NCBI GenBank assembly: GCA_036563615.1
Contig: DATCMB010000004.1
Span: 226,071 to 290,070 of the forward strand
Source of the DNA: Candidatus Binatia bacterium
GTDB lineage: Bacteria; Desulfobacterota; Binatia; UBA12015
Length of the DNA: 64,000 nucleotides
Direction: 5' to 3'
Made by a program: the position numbers and the translations under genes. The notes beneath the pieces are model-generated. The model ran no database searches and was not told the origin of the DNA. It saw only the letters and a program-made list of their open reading frames with translations. Every line of letters begins with the position of its first letter. The first letter of the stretch is position 1. Below are positions 34,977-44,031 of this stretch, piece after piece.

Positions 34977-35185
34977 TCGCTGGCTGCGAGCGGAGCCAGA
35001 GCGTCTTGGTTGATTTGGCCCGGCGGCGTGCGATCTGCACCACCCGCAACGCGACGTCGCACTGCGCGCCGCGCGCGCTGCCGTCGAGCACGTCTCGAAG
35101 AGCGCGCGAACGACATTTTCGTCTTGCTGCGGTCGTGGATCCGTGAGATGCCGTCGCTACCACCCGCAGCCGAAAGGAGGGCGCC

Positions 35186-36520
35186 ATGCTGCGCCTCTCG
35201 ATCTTCCTCGTGGCCTTGGCGTCGATTCCCGGCGAGGCGCTCGCAATCGACCGCTTCGTGTCGCCGCGGGGGACGGACACCGCGAACGACTGCTCGAGCA
35301 GCGCCGCTCCTTGCCGCACCCTCGCGCACGCGCTCGGCCAGGCGGGCGCCGGCGACGTCGTCAAGCTCGCAATTGGCACGCACCGCACGAACGCGCTCGT
35401 CGACCTTCCCGCGACGCTGACGGTCTCAGGCGGCTGGACGTCCGGCTTCACCAAGCAGGACGCGCCCCGCAAGACGCCGCGCACGCGCCTCGACGGTCGC
35501 AAGCTCGATCGCGTCCTCGCCCTCGACGCGGACGCCGAGACCATCGACGTCACGCTCGAGAACCTGACCGTCCTGCGCGGGCAGTCGTCGACCGCCCTAC
35601 CCGGCGTCGGGCTGCACGGCGGCGGCATCCTCGCGACGGCGCGCAACGGCGGCACGCTCTCGCTCACGCTGCGCAACGTGGCCGTGATGCGCAACCAGAC
35701 CACCAAGGACTTCCCGATCTCCGGCGGCGGACTCGGCGTGTTCGGCCACGACGCGAGCTCGGTGACGGTGCTCGCGCAGGACGCGTCGTTCAGCAACAAC
35801 GTCGCCGAGCACGGCGGCGCGATCTCCGTGGTCGGCGCGGGGAACGTCTCTCTTCAGCTCGAGCGCACGGCTCTGCGCAGCAACGTCGCGCGCTCGAGCG
35901 GGCGCGGTGGCGCCATCGCGCTCGACCGGCTCGCGGATCCCGGCTTCACGACGATGACGATCGACGCCGGGCTGCTCGAGAAGAACCGCGCGCACGAAGG
36001 CGCGGCCCTCTCGCTCCGCGGGGCGGTGACGGCGACGCTGGTCAACACCGTGGCGCGCGACAACCGCGCACCCTTCGGCGTCGTCTCCGTCGACGGCGAG
36101 CCGCTCGTGCCGCTTCCCGAGCTGACGGTGTCGAGCTCGACGCTCCTGACCGCGTCGAAGCGTCAGCCGCCGCCGATCCCGCTCCGGATCGTGAACGGCA
36201 CGGTCACCGTGCGGAGCTCGATCGTGTGGAGCACGGGCGCCGCCGTGCTGCTGCACGGAGGCGGCGTCCTCGACCTCGACCACAGCGACGTCGGCGGGAT
36301 CGCGTTCCCGGGCGTCCCCGGCGTCGTCAACGACTTCGGTGGCAACATCTCGGCCGACCCGCAGCTCGTGCGCGCGAACGGCTCGGACGTCCACCTGAAG
36401 GCGACCTCGCCGTGCGTGAACGCCGGCACGTGCGTCGGCGCGCCGCCGGTCGATTTCGAGGGCGACCCGCGGCCGGTCGGTGCGGAGTGCGACATCGGCG
36501 CGGACGAGCGCGTCTCTTGA
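35186..36520 (+). CDS. secreted right-handed beta-helix (choice-of-anchor-like) protein
   Basis: 444 residues, with AAAGGAGG before the ATG. Signal peptide ends Gly-Glu-Ala-Leu-Ala near 20, then Ile-Asp-Arg-Phe-Val-Ser-Pro-Arg-Gly-Thr-Asp, the usual start of polymorphic-membrane or parallel beta-helix proteins. Repeated Leu-x-Asn-x-x-Val and Gly-Gly-Gly/Gly-Gly-Ala-Ile turns run through 130-350. It ends Ser-Pro-Cys-Val-Asn-Ala-Gly-Thr-Cys...Asp-Phe-Glu-Gly-Asp-Pro-Arg-Pro...Asp-Ile-Gly-Ala-Asp-Glu, a common C-terminus for this class. Likely a surface protein; ligand unknown. No sorting signal seen. Confidence 0.88.
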   Translation: MLRLSIFLVALASIPGEALAIDRFVSPRGTDTANDCSSSAAPCRTLAHALGQAGAGDVVKLAIGTHRTNALVDLPATLTVSGGWTSGFTKQDAPRKTPRTRLDGRKLDRVLALDADAETIDVTLENLTVLRGQSSTALPGVGLHGGGILATARNGGTLSLTLRNVAVMRNQTTKDFPISGGGLGVFGHDASSVTVLAQDASFSNNVAEHGGAISVVGAGNVSLQLERTALRSNVARSSGRGGAIALDRLADPGFTTMTIDAGLLEKNRAHEGAALSLRGAVTATLVNTVARDNRAPFGVVSVDGEPLVPLPELTVSSSTLLTASKRQPPPIPLRIVNGTVTVRSSIVWSTGAAVLLHGGGVLDLDHSDVGGIAFPGVPGVVNDFGGNISADPQLVRANGSDVHLKATSPCVNAGTCVGAPPVDFEGDPRPVGAECDIGADERVS

Positions 36521-36585
36521 CGCGCGGTAGGTCTTCGTCGACGCGTTGGCGCGGTACTTGACGCGTGACGAAGGATGGAGCGCAC

Positions 36586-36631
36586 GTCGCCGCTCCGGGG
36601 ACGCACGTGGCGTGACGCCCGGAGCGGCGAC
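36586..36631. terminator. strong hairpin between convergent genes
   Basis: Perfect 14-bp arms GTCGCCGCTCCGGG (36586-36599) and its complement (36618-36631) with an 18-base loop, in the gap between the beta-helix gene and the leftward hydrolase. No T-run, but position and stability suggest a bidirectional terminator. Confidence 0.6.
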
Positions 36632-36642
36632 GCGGCCGGCGT

Positions 36643-37467
36643 TCAGCCGCGGATGAACGCGAGGATGTCGGGGTTGATCACGTCGGCGTTGATGGTGAAC
36701 GCGCCGTGCGAGAAACCCTTGTAGACCTTCAGCGTGCTGTTCTTGACGAGCTTCGCCGACAGCAGCGCCGAGGCCTCGATCGGCACGACCTGGTCGTCGT
36801 CGCCGTGCAGGATCAGGGTCGGCACGTCGATCGCCTTCAGGTCCTCGGTGAAGTCGGTCTCGGAGAACGCCTTGATGCAGTCGTAGTGCGCCTTGGCGCC
36901 GCCCATCATGCCCTGGCGCCACCAGTTCCAGACCACCCCGTCGAGACGCTTCGCGCCCGGGCGATTGAAGCCGTAGAAGGGCCCGCTCGCGACGTCGAGG
37001 TAGAACTGCGCGCGGTTCGCGGCGAGCGACGCGCGGAAGCCGTCGAAGACCTCGAGCGGCGTGCCCTGCGGGTTCTTGTCGCTCTTCACCATGATCGGCG
37101 GCACCGCGCTGATCAGGACGGCCTTGGCGACGCGCCCCTTGCCGTAGCGGGCGACGTAGCGTGCGACCTCGCCGCCACCGGTGGAGTGTCCGATGTGGAT
37201 CGCGTCGCGCAGATCGAGCGCCTCGACGAGTTGCTTGACGTCTTCGACATAGGTGTCCATGTCGTTGCCGGTCGCGGTCTGCGTCGAGCGACCGTGGCCC
37301 CGCCGATCGTGCGCGATCACGCGGTAGCCTTTCTCGAGGAAGAACAGCATCTGGGCATCCCAGTCGTCCGAGCTGAGCGGCCAGCCGTGATGGAACATGA
37401 CCGGCTGTCCGCTGCCCCAGCCCTTGTAGAAGATCTCCGTGCCGTCCTTCGTCTTGAACACGCCCAT
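36643..37467 (-). CDS. alpha/beta hydrolase, non-heme chloroperoxidase/esterase type
   Basis: 274 residues, with AGAGGAGGAAG before the ATG. Phe-His-His-Gly-Trp-Pro-Leu-Ser forms the oxyanion region near 25, the nucleophile elbow is Gly-His-Ser-Thr-Gly-Gly-Gly near 95 (catalytic Ser96), Asp in Leu-His-Gly-Asp-Asp-Asp near 222, and His in Gly-Phe-Ser-His-Gly-Ala near 250. This is the cofactor-free perhydrolase/arylesterase group (Cpo, Est). It hydrolyses esters and can make peracids; the natural substrate is unknown. Cytoplasmic. Confidence 0.92.
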   Translation of the reverse strand: MGVFKTKDGTEIFYKGWGSGQPVMFHHGWPLSSDDWDAQMLFFLEKGYRVIAHDRRGHGRSTQTATGNDMDTYVEDVKQLVEALDLRDAIHIGHSTGGGEVARYVARYGKGRVAKAVLISAVPPIMVKSDKNPQGTPLEVFDGFRASLAANRAQFYLDVASGPFYGFNRPGAKRLDGVVWNWWRQGMMGGAKAHYDCIKAFSETDFTEDLKAIDVPTLILHGDDDQVVPIEASALLSAKLVKNSTLKVYKGFSHGAFTINADVINPDILAFIRG

Positions 37468-37898
37468 GGTCTTCCTCCTCTGAATCTCCTCTGACTCTCC
37501 TCCTGCCGACGACCAGCGCTGCGCGTCCGCTCGACACGCGAGTCGAGCTCCGTCGACGGCGTATTCTCGTCCGCAAGCATCCTGCCAGCGTCGCGAGTAG
37601 ATTCCAGAGCCGCATTGCAGCGTCGTTGCGGATCACGCGCCTGATCGGATGTCGGCACCGTGACGCTATGTCGGCAGCTCTGGCGATCCTTTCGGCATCG
37701 TGACGCGTGCGTTGGCGTCTGCGTGACGTCGGCGTCGTCTTCGTGGTCGCTGCGGTCGCGTCGCGCTGATGCTCCGGCGCCCTCGTGCGCGTCTCCTGTC
37801 ACGAAACGTGCTGCTACCTGGTCTTCCTTTTCGTATTCGCACTGCGAGGAGCACGGGCCGCGCGGCGCCCACCTCGCCTGCCGACGAAGGGAAAATCC
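37468..37898. other. 431-base intergenic region, no gene seen
   Basis: Divergent gap between the hydrolase and the NAD(P)-binding protein. It is visibly less GC-rich than its surroundings. It holds a 15-base direct repeat with one mismatch (TCGGCACCGTGACGC near 37652 and TCGGCATCGTGACGC near 37692) and an AGAGGAG run just before the hydrolase. An open frame reaches back to 37785 but carries no conserved sequence. No convincing promoter was found. Confidence 0.4.
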
Positions 37899-38648
37899 AT
37901 GAAGATCGTGGTCATCGGTGGCAACGGGCTCATTGGCAGCGGCCTCGTCGAGATCCTTCGCGAGCGCGGACACACGGTCGTGTCGGCCTCGCCGCGCTCG
38001 GGCGTCGACACGCTGACCGGCGAGGGCCTCGCGGATGTGCTTGACGGCGCCGACGTCGTGGTCGACGTCACCAACTCGCCGTCGTGGGCCGACGACGACG
38101 TGATGCGCTTCTTCCAGACCTCGACGCGCAACCAGCTCGCAGCGGAAAGAAAGGCCGGCGTGCAGCATCACGTCGCACTCTCCGTCGTCGGCTGCGAGCG
38201 CATGCCCGAGAGCGGCTACTTCCGCGCCAAGGTCGCGCAGGAGGAGCTGATCGAGAACGGCCCCGTGCCGTACTCGATCCTCCGCGCGACGCAGTTCTTC
38301 GAGTTCCTCGGACAGGTCGCCGACGCCGGCTTCGACGGCACCGCGGTGCACGTACCGCCGATCCTGATGCAGCCGATCGCGGCGCGTGATGTGTCGGCGG
38401 CGCTCGCCGACGTCGCGTGCGGCAAGCCGCTGCAGGGCATGGCCGAGGTCGCCGGTCCCGAGCGCCTGCGGCTCGACGGCCTCGCGCGCCGCGTGCTGCA
38501 CGCGCGCGGCGACGACCGTCCCGTGGTCGCGGACCCGGAGGCGCTCTACTTCGGCACGCCGGCGGACGACGAGTCGCTCGTCGCCGGCGACGACGCGCGG
38601 CTCGCGCCGACGCGGTTCGCCGAGTGGTTGCCGCGGGTCGCGCACTGA
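37899..38648 (+). CDS. NmrA-like NAD(P)-binding protein (atypical SDR)
   Basis: 249 residues starting at the ATG that gives Met-Lys-Ile-Val-Val-Ile-Gly-Gly-Asn-Gly-Leu-Ile-Gly, the dinucleotide-binding loop. Val-Ser-Val-Val-Gly-Cys near 98 and Tyr-Phe-Arg-Ala-Lys near 108-112 occupy the catalytic Tyr-x-x-x-Lys area in altered form. Such proteins act as redox-linked regulators or reductases. Often found beside ECF sigma factors and cupins. Upstream extension in frame has no conserved content. Confidence 0.88.
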   Translation: MKIVVIGGNGLIGSGLVEILRERGHTVVSASPRSGVDTLTGEGLADVLDGADVVVDVTNSPSWADDDVMRFFQTSTRNQLAAERKAGVQHHVALSVVGCERMPESGYFRAKVAQEELIENGPVPYSILRATQFFEFLGQVADAGFDGTAVHVPPILMQPIAARDVSAALADVACGKPLQGMAEVAGPERLRLDGLARRVLHARGDDRPVVADPEALYFGTPADDESLVAGDDARLAPTRFAEWLPRVAH

Positions 38649-38761
38649 CGCTGCTGGCTCCGAGCGACGTTCACATGGTGCGCGCAGGACGGGCGGCGTG
38701 CGCCGTGCGCGTGCACGCGGTCTCCTTCGCGCGTCCGGTCCGCTTGCCGAGGAGGCGACGC

Positions 38762-39226
38762 ATGGCGAATCGGTCGGCTCTCATTCTTCGTGGCTCGCGC
38801 GGCGCGACGCGTTCGGTCGCGCTGTTGTGCACGTTGGTCGTGGTCGCCGTCGCCTCGGTCGTGATCGCGTCGGCGGACGAGGCGCGCGCCGGCGAGGCGG
38901 GACGCGTCACGGAGCTCATGACGCAGGCGCTCCCGAACGTCCCTGGCAAGGAGGTCACGATGATCACGGTGGACTACGCGCCCGGCGCCGTCGACCCCGT
39001 GCATCGCCACGACGGCGCCGCGTTCCTCTACGTGCTCGAAGGGACGATCGAGATGCAGATGGAGGGCGGCCAGAAGGTGACGCTCGAGGCCGGCGAGACG
39101 TTCTACGAAGAGCCGGGCCGCGTGCACGCGGTGGGGCGGAATACGAGTGACACGAAGCCTGCGAAGTTCGTCGTGGTGCTGGTGAAGGATCGCGGGACGC
39201 CGCTGCTCGAGGTCGTCGAGCCCTGA
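38762..39226 (+). CDS. secreted cupin-domain protein
   Basis: 154 residues, with GAGGAGGCG before the ATG. A signal peptide or anchor (~17-42) ends Ala-Arg-Ala. The cupin fold follows, with the metal motif Val-His-Arg-His-Asp-Gly-Ala...Glu-Gly near 75-90 and Gly-Arg-Val-His-Ala-Val near 120. It is exported to the periplasm. Homologues of this layout are annotated only as cupin-domain proteins; substrate unknown. It follows the NAD(P)-binding gene by 113 bases. Confidence 0.85.
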   Translation: MANRSALILRGSRGATRSVALLCTLVVVAVASVVIASADEARAGEAGRVTELMTQALPNVPGKEVTMITVDYAPGAVDPVHRHDGAAFLYVLEGTIEMQMEGGQKVTLEAGETFYEEPGRVHAVGRNTSDTKPAKFVVVLVKDRGTPLLEVVEP

Positions 39227-39304
39227 TACGGGGCGGCGGACAACCTCTGTCCCCACGCCGGGCTAAGCTCCCGCGTCATCGACACGCGAGAGGAGCCCGC
39301 CCCC

Positions 39305-39976
39305 GTGACGCGTCAGAAGATCGGAGTTTGGTACATCGAGCAGCTTGCGCGCAGCACCCTGCGGACGACCTGGCGACGGTTCGGTGACACCGCCGTCCGC
39401 ATCGCGGACGAGCCGGTGAGCTGGGCCTACAGAGCAGACCTAGGCGAGCTCGAGCGCGCCATCGAAAACAAGGATTTCGATGCCTGGCTCGACGCCCGCG
39501 ACCGCGTCGCGCGGTTGTTCGACCGGCGTGCTCGGCTCTGGCACGTCACGACCGAGGCGGTCATCACCAACTGGGCTTCGCTGGCGGGTACGTGGACGTC
39601 CTCTGTCGAACGGCTCGAGCTGCGCGACGGAAGCTCGCTCTTCATCGCCATCGGCGATCCCGAGCAACCGGACGAGCCCGTCCTGCTGCTCGCCCACGCG
39701 CAGCCGTCCGCCGATCTCGAGATCCGACGCGCCGTGATCGAGGAGCTCCTCGCCAGCCGGGGAGTGAGGTTCCATGCAGCCGAGTACGTTTCGGACGTTC
39801 GCTGGTGCACGGTCACGATCTGCGATCCGGATCTGCTCGACGCGGCGCGCGCCGGATACCGCCGCGCGATCACGCGGGCGACGAAGGCTGGCGCGCCGTT
39901 CGGGCCGGCTGATCTGGTCGGAGCGAGCGAGGCCATGCTCGACGAGTACACCGAGCGGTCGGTGCAGCTCGACTGA
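39305..39976 (+). CDS. 223-residue hypothetical protein
   Basis: GTG start with GAGAGGAG about 12 bases upstream. The N-terminal 80 residues are Trp/Arg-rich and helical; the C-terminal half has alternating strands and helices with Cys-Thr-Val-Thr-Ile-Cys-Asp near 167. Codon pattern is less extreme in GC than neighbours, suggesting relaxed selection or a different origin. No family recognised. It borders the decayed stretch that follows. Confidence 0.5.
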   Translation: MTRQKIGVWYIEQLARSTLRTTWRRFGDTAVRIADEPVSWAYRADLGELERAIENKDFDAWLDARDRVARLFDRRARLWHVTTEAVITNWASLAGTWTSSVERLELRDGSSLFIAIGDPEQPDEPVLLLAHAQPSADLEIRRAVIEELLASRGVRFHAAEYVSDVRWCTVTICDPDLLDAARAGYRRAITRATKAGAPFGPADLVGASEAMLDEYTERSVQLD

Positions 39977-40020
39977 CTCCGGACGCTGCGACGATGTCGG
40001 ATTCCATCGGATGACTTGCG

Positions 40021-40180
40021 ATGGGCGGGCAGTTGATCCCCTTCGTCGAGGCTCCTGGCGGCGGTGCCATCGGCATGTCGCCCTGCCCCGGTGCGCCGGC
40101 GCACGATCGCGGTGCGCTGCGACGCGACATCGAAAGCTTTCGCGCCATAGGTGTGACCGCGCTCGTCGGGAATCGGCAAC
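40021..40180 (+). pseudogene. fragment of a dual-specificity (CDKN3-like) phosphatase
   Basis: The first 50 or so codons read like the start of a bacterial dual-specificity phosphatase: Gly-Gly-Gly-Ala-Ile-Gly-Met-Ser-Pro-Cys-Pro-Gly, then Asp-Ile-Glu-Ser-Phe-Arg-Ala-Ile-Gly-Val-Thr-Ala-Leu-Val. After ~40165 similarity continues for a short way only in another frame, which quickly meets stops, and the catalytic Cys-x5-Arg loop is absent. I read this as a frameshifted, truncated remnant. Confidence 0.4.
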
Positions 40181-40379
40181 CAGTAACCACTCGAGACCAG
40201 CGCGTTCCGCGGCGTCGCCGATCTCGCGTGGGATCACGCGGAACGTTCTTTCGCGCGATGACGAGAGACACGCCTCGGCCACCGCGCGATCACGATTCGC
40301 GTCAAGCGCAGCAATCAGGTGCGCGTCGCCACTCGCCGGCCGGTCGCTCCGGGAACGCTCACGGCCCCGAGCGAGATCC

Positions 40380-40611
40380 ACGACGCTACCGCCGAACTTC
40401 CTCCACGTGCGTCTCACCGACGGTGACGTCGACGTCGTCGCGTTCCGGCGGCAGGGGTCCGCGGATCGACCTCGCCTTCCACACGTCGACGCTTCGCTGC
40501 GACGACGTCGCGTACTCCTGGGACTTCCACGCGCTCGACGCCCACGCGAGCACCGGGCGCGTCGGCTTGCCCGACCACGCCATGCTGCTCGTCGACCTCG
40601 CGCCGGCGTGA
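40380..40611 (+). pseudogene. 3' fragment of an endonuclease/exonuclease/phosphatase-family gene
   Basis: The C-terminal 49 codons encode Arg-Ile-Asp-Leu-Ala-Phe...Gly-Leu-Pro-Asp-His-Ala-Met-Leu-Leu-Val-Asp-Leu, the classic end of EEP-family proteins, where Ser-Asp-His is catalytic (here Pro-Asp-His). Immediately upstream, matching-looking sequence (Phe-Leu-His-Val-Arg-Leu...Asp-Val-Val-Ala-Phe-Arg) is in a different frame, so a frameshift lies near 40450. The N-terminal two thirds are missing. Confidence 0.45.
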
Positions 40612-40651
40612 CGCCGCAACAGCCCCGCCTGCCTGAACGTCAGCAGGCTTC

Positions 40652-41740
40652 CTACGCTCGCGCCGCGTGATCGGTCGGCTCGTCTCGACCCGATGAGGAC
40701 CTCGCGGCATCGCGGCGCGTCGCCCCGTACCGTCGCGCCGCGGAAGCGATCCGCTCCGCGATCTCCGCGCGCAGCTCCGCCGGACGCAGCACCTCGACCC
40801 ACGGCGACATGCTCATGATCCAGTTCGCGAGCTCGACCGTGCCGCGCACCTTGAGCGTCAGCACGGCGCGGCCGTCGCTGCGACGCGTGATCCGCTGCGA
40901 CGGGTGCACCGTACGCTGGCGAAGGTAGGCCTCGGTCTCGGCGTTGAGGATCAGGAGCTCGACCTCGCTCTCCGGACCTTCGACGACGCCGAACATTCCT
41001 GCGGTGTAGCGCTCGGGGCGGAAGCCCTTCGGGTACGTGAACCGCACGGGCTTGCCATCCTCGCCGTTGACCGGCGTCACCGCGCGCATGCGCTCGACCG
41101 CGAACCAGAGCACGCGCTGCCCGTGGTTGCTCTTGCCGAGCAGGTAGAGGCCACCGCGGTAGCCGAGCAGCGTGTAGGGCTCGACCTCGTGCACGCGACC
41201 CTCGCCGAGCAGTCCGCCGTAGTCGATCTGCAGCCGGTACTGATCGACCAGCGCCTTGATGAGCTCCCCGATCGTCGCGTCGTGCTTGCGGTAGTCCTTG
41301 GGCACGAAGGCGAGGACGTGAAACTTGCGGTCGATGTCGCGCAGCCGCTCGCGCTGCGACAGCGGCAGGCTGTTGAGCATCTTCTTCCACAGCAGGTCCA
41401 TGCCCTGATCGAGCACGGTGCCCTCGAGGAAGCGGATCATCGACCAGGTGAAGAAGAACGACACCGCGGCCCACGCGCCGGCCTCGGGCGGCTTGCCCTT
41501 CGACGCGAGGCGCAGCACGCGCTTGCCGCCGCGCGTCTCGACCTCGATCAGCGGCGCGCCCGTCGGATCGACGAGCTCCTCGCGACAGGCCTCGACGTAG
41601 CGATTCACCGTGCGCTCGGCGATGCCGAGCTCGTCAGCGATCGATTTCAGGCTCCAGCCGAAAGGCCGCTCGACGAGCCCGTACACGATTCGCGCGAGGC
41701 GTGTCGCCGCGCCGTAGGTCGGCTTCCTTCCGCTGCTCAT
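40652..41740 (-). CDS. WYL-domain transcriptional regulator
   Basis: 362 residues. An N-terminal helix-turn-helix (~12-70) includes Ser-Ile-Ala-Asp-Glu-Leu-Gly-Ile-Ala-Glu-Arg-Thr-Val-Asn-Arg-Tyr. The WYL domain covers ~160-235 and is followed by a WCX-type C-terminal domain. Family members bind nucleic acid or nucleotide ligands and control stress, DNA-repair or defence genes. Divergent from the proteinase gene at 41847 across about 100 bases, so that gene may be its target. Confidence 0.88.
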   Translation of the reverse strand: MSSGRKPTYGAATRLARIVYGLVERPFGWSLKSIADELGIAERTVNRYVEACREELVDPTGAPLIEVETRGGKRVLRLASKGKPPEAGAWAAVSFFFTWSMIRFLEGTVLDQGMDLLWKKMLNSLPLSQRERLRDIDRKFHVLAFVPKDYRKHDATIGELIKALVDQYRLQIDYGGLLGEGRVHEVEPYTLLGYRGGLYLLGKSNHGQRVLWFAVERMRAVTPVNGEDGKPVRFTYPKGFRPERYTAGMFGVVEGPESEVELLILNAETEAYLRQRTVHPSQRITRRSDGRAVLTLKVRGTVELANWIMSMSPWVEVLRPAELRAEIAERIASAARRYGATRRDAARSSSGRDEPTDHAARA

Positions 41741-41846
41741 CCCACTCCCATCTTCGTCCGCTGAGCGTCCGCTTCGTCGCGGACAGCCGTTGGCCGCGCC
41801 CCGATGTACAAGACTCTGTCAGACGTCAGCAACCAAGGAGGTGCAC

Positions 41847-42875
41847 TTGCCGGCAGACGAAGAGAAACAAGTTGACCCGACCCAGCGGATCCTCGAGCAA
41901 GCAGCGGCCTTGCGCGCGCACCGCTCCCGCCCGTGCCTGGTGCTCGTCGCCCCCACCATGCAGCGCTGGGACGTGCTCACGCTGCGCGAGACGCTCGGCA
42001 GCAAGCGCGGCGACGCGCTCGACGTGCTGTTCTGCAGCAGCGGCGGCGACATCGACGCGGCCTACATCATGGCCCGCGAGCTGCGGAAGCGCTTCGAGCA
42101 CCTCGCGGTGTTCGTGCCGCTGATCGCCAAGAGCGCGGCGACGCTGCTCTGCCTCGCCGCGGACGAGCTCGTCCTCGGCGACCTCGGCGAGCTCGGGCCG
42201 CTCGACGCGCAGTGCGACGAGCGCCAGCAGGCCGACTTCCCGCTCAACACCTCGCGGCTCGCGCTGTTCAAGGCCGTCGAGCAGCTGCAGCTCATGGCCC
42301 TCGACGCGTACGACGACGCCGCTCGCCGCGTCGTCAATCAAAGCCGCATGAGCCCGTTCGACGCGGGCACGAAGGCGAGCGAGCTCACCGCGAGCCTGTT
42401 CGGGCCGATCTACGCCAAGATCGATCCGATCCGCGTCGCCGAGGCGGCGCGCGGCCTCGAGCTCGGCTCCGAATACGCGCGGCGGATCCTCGCGCGCTAC
42501 CGCCCGGACGTTCCGCGCGAGCGGCACGCGCAACTCGTCCACCGCCTCATCCACAACTACCCGTCGCACGGCTTCGTGATCGACGCCGACGAGCTGCGCG
42601 AGCTCGGGCTGCCGAACCGTCCGCCGGACGCGACCGAGCACGCCATCCTCGATAAGGCCGCGATCGCTCTTGCGGAGCACGGTGAGCGCGGGGACGTCTT
42701 CGAGCTGGTCGACGAGCCGCGTGTCGCGGAAGAGACCGACGTGATCGAGGCGGCCGTCGCCTCGGCGCCGCCGCTGGAAGACGCGAGCCCTGCCGACGAC
42801 GGGGCGCTCATCGCGACGCACAGCACGCGAGCGCGGCGCGCGCCGTGCGAAGGGTGCTGGTGGCCGGCGTTGTGA
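41847..42875 (+). CDS. serine dehydrogenase proteinase (SDH, ClpP/crotonase-fold) family protein
   Basis: 342 residues starting at a TTG six bases after AAGGAGG; a GTG directly abutting the ribosome site is too close. Phe-Cys-Ser-Ser-Gly-Gly-Asp-Ile-Asp near 60 forms the oxyanion loop, and Ala-Lys-Ser-Ala-Ala-Thr-Leu-Leu near 92 holds the likely nucleophilic Ser. Leu-Gly-Pro-Leu-Asp-Ala-Gln follows, as in SppA/ClpP relatives of PF01972. No membrane anchor. The C-terminal ~70 residues are variable and end in a Cys-rich tail. Function beyond peptidase activity is uncertain. Confidence 0.82.
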   Translation: MPADEEKQVDPTQRILEQAAALRAHRSRPCLVLVAPTMQRWDVLTLRETLGSKRGDALDVLFCSSGGDIDAAYIMARELRKRFEHLAVFVPLIAKSAATLLCLAADELVLGDLGELGPLDAQCDERQQADFPLNTSRLALFKAVEQLQLMALDAYDDAARRVVNQSRMSPFDAGTKASELTASLFGPIYAKIDPIRVAEAARGLELGSEYARRILARYRPDVPRERHAQLVHRLIHNYPSHGFVIDADELRELGLPNRPPDATEHAILDKAAIALAEHGERGDVFELVDEPRVAEETDVIEAAVASAPPLEDASPADDGALIATHSTRARRAPCEGCWWPAL

Positions 42876-42919
42876 GGAGCCTCCCCCGGACGGCGTCCCA
42901 CGCTCTACCGAACGCCTCG

Positions 42920-42978
42920 CCAATCGCGTTCGCGACGCGCGCGTCACTTTTCTCCGCGCCGCGCGCGAACGCGATTGG
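42920..42978. repeat. 15-bp perfect inverted repeat upstream of the SigJ-like gene
   Basis: CCAATCGCGTTCGCG (42920-42934) and its exact complement (42964-42978) flank a 29-base spacer. It lies between the proteinase stop and the sigma factor start. No T-run follows, so it is either a structural terminator for the first gene or an operator/attenuator for the second. Confidence 0.55.
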
Positions 42979-43014
42979 TGTACCTCCGCCCCGGGGATAC
43001 GCTCGCCCCTGGCG

Positions 43015-43914
43015 ATGGACCCCAAGGACGTCCCGGGCGCGGAGCGTGACGACGCGGCGGCCACGTTCACGGCGCTGCGCGGCCGGCTCTTCGGAGTCGC
43101 CTACCGCATGCTCGGCAGCGCCGCCGAAGCCGACGACGTCGTGCAAGACGCGTGGCTTCGCTGGCAGGGTGCGGATCGGAGCGTCGTCCTCGACGCGACC
43201 GCGTTCCTCGTCACGACGACCACGCGCCTCGCGATCAACGTCGCGCAATCGGCGCGCGCACGCCGCGAGACCTACATCGGGCCGTGGTTGCCGGAGCCGG
43301 TCGATACGACGAACGACCCTGCGCTCGGCGCCGAGCGCAGCGAGGCGCTCGAGATCGCGACCCTGCTGCTGCTCGAGAAGCTCGCGCCCGCGGAACGCGC
43401 AGCCTACGTCCTGAGCGAAGCCTTCGACTACGCGTACGCGCAGATCGGCGAGATGCTTTCGGTGAGCGAGGCGAACGCGCGTCAGCTCGCGAGCCGCGCT
43501 CGCAAGCGCCTCGCGAACGACAGGCGCGGTCCGGCGCCCGCGAGTGAGCAGCGCCGTCTCCTCGAGGCGTTCCTCGCCGCCGCCAAGGATGGTGATCTCG
43601 GGGCGCTCGAGCGCCTCTTCACCGCCGACGTCGTAAGCTACTCCGACGGCGGGGGTGTCGTGCGGGCCGCGCGCAAGCCGGTCGTGGGAATCAGCCGCGT
43701 CGCACGCTTCCACGCAGCGATCGCACGTTGGCTCTGGCTGGACGCGAGCGTCGAGCCGCTCGACGCGAACGGCCATGGCGCGGTCTTGATCGAGCGTGAA
43801 GGCGCGCCGTACGCCGTGCTGACGGTCGGTGCGTCGAGCGGCGGGATCGACCGTGTGTTCTGGGTGATGAACCCGGCGAAGCTGGCGTTTGCCCGCGTGC
43901 CTCGCACGGCCTGA
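43015..43914 (+). CDS. SigJ-type ECF sigma factor with SnoaL-like C-terminal domain
   Basis: 299 residues. Region 2 (~14-80): Leu-Phe-Gly-Val-Ala-Tyr-Arg-Met-Leu-Gly...Asp-Asp-Val-Val-Gln-Asp-Ala-Trp-Leu-Arg-Trp. Region 4 (~115-165): Leu-Ala-Pro-Ala-Glu-Arg-Ala-Ala-Tyr and Ser-Glu-Ala-Asn-Ala-Arg-Gln-Leu. The remaining ~120 residues are a SnoaL/NTF2-like domain, as in group ECF41, where it controls the sigma factor in place of an anti-sigma. ECF41 genes are usually next to a carboxymuconolactone decarboxylase, oxidoreductase or SDR gene; here an SDR follows at 44189. Confidence 0.92.
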   Translation: MDPKDVPGAERDDAAATFTALRGRLFGVAYRMLGSAAEADDVVQDAWLRWQGADRSVVLDATAFLVTTTTRLAINVAQSARARRETYIGPWLPEPVDTTNDPALGAERSEALEIATLLLLEKLAPAERAAYVLSEAFDYAYAQIGEMLSVSEANARQLASRARKRLANDRRGPAPASEQRRLLEAFLAAAKDGDLGALERLFTADVVSYSDGGGVVRAARKPVVGISRVARFHAAIARWLWLDASVEPLDANGHGAVLIEREGAPYAVLTVGASSGGIDRVFWVMNPAKLAFARVPRTA

Positions 43915-44031
43915 ACGACGCGCGCGCGGGTCGAGCGCGTCACGAAAGACCATGCTCGCTGGTCCTGCTCGTCGAGAGCGCGACGCGCGCACACGGCGTC
44001 GCGCGTCGCCGAACGACGAAAGGAGACGATC

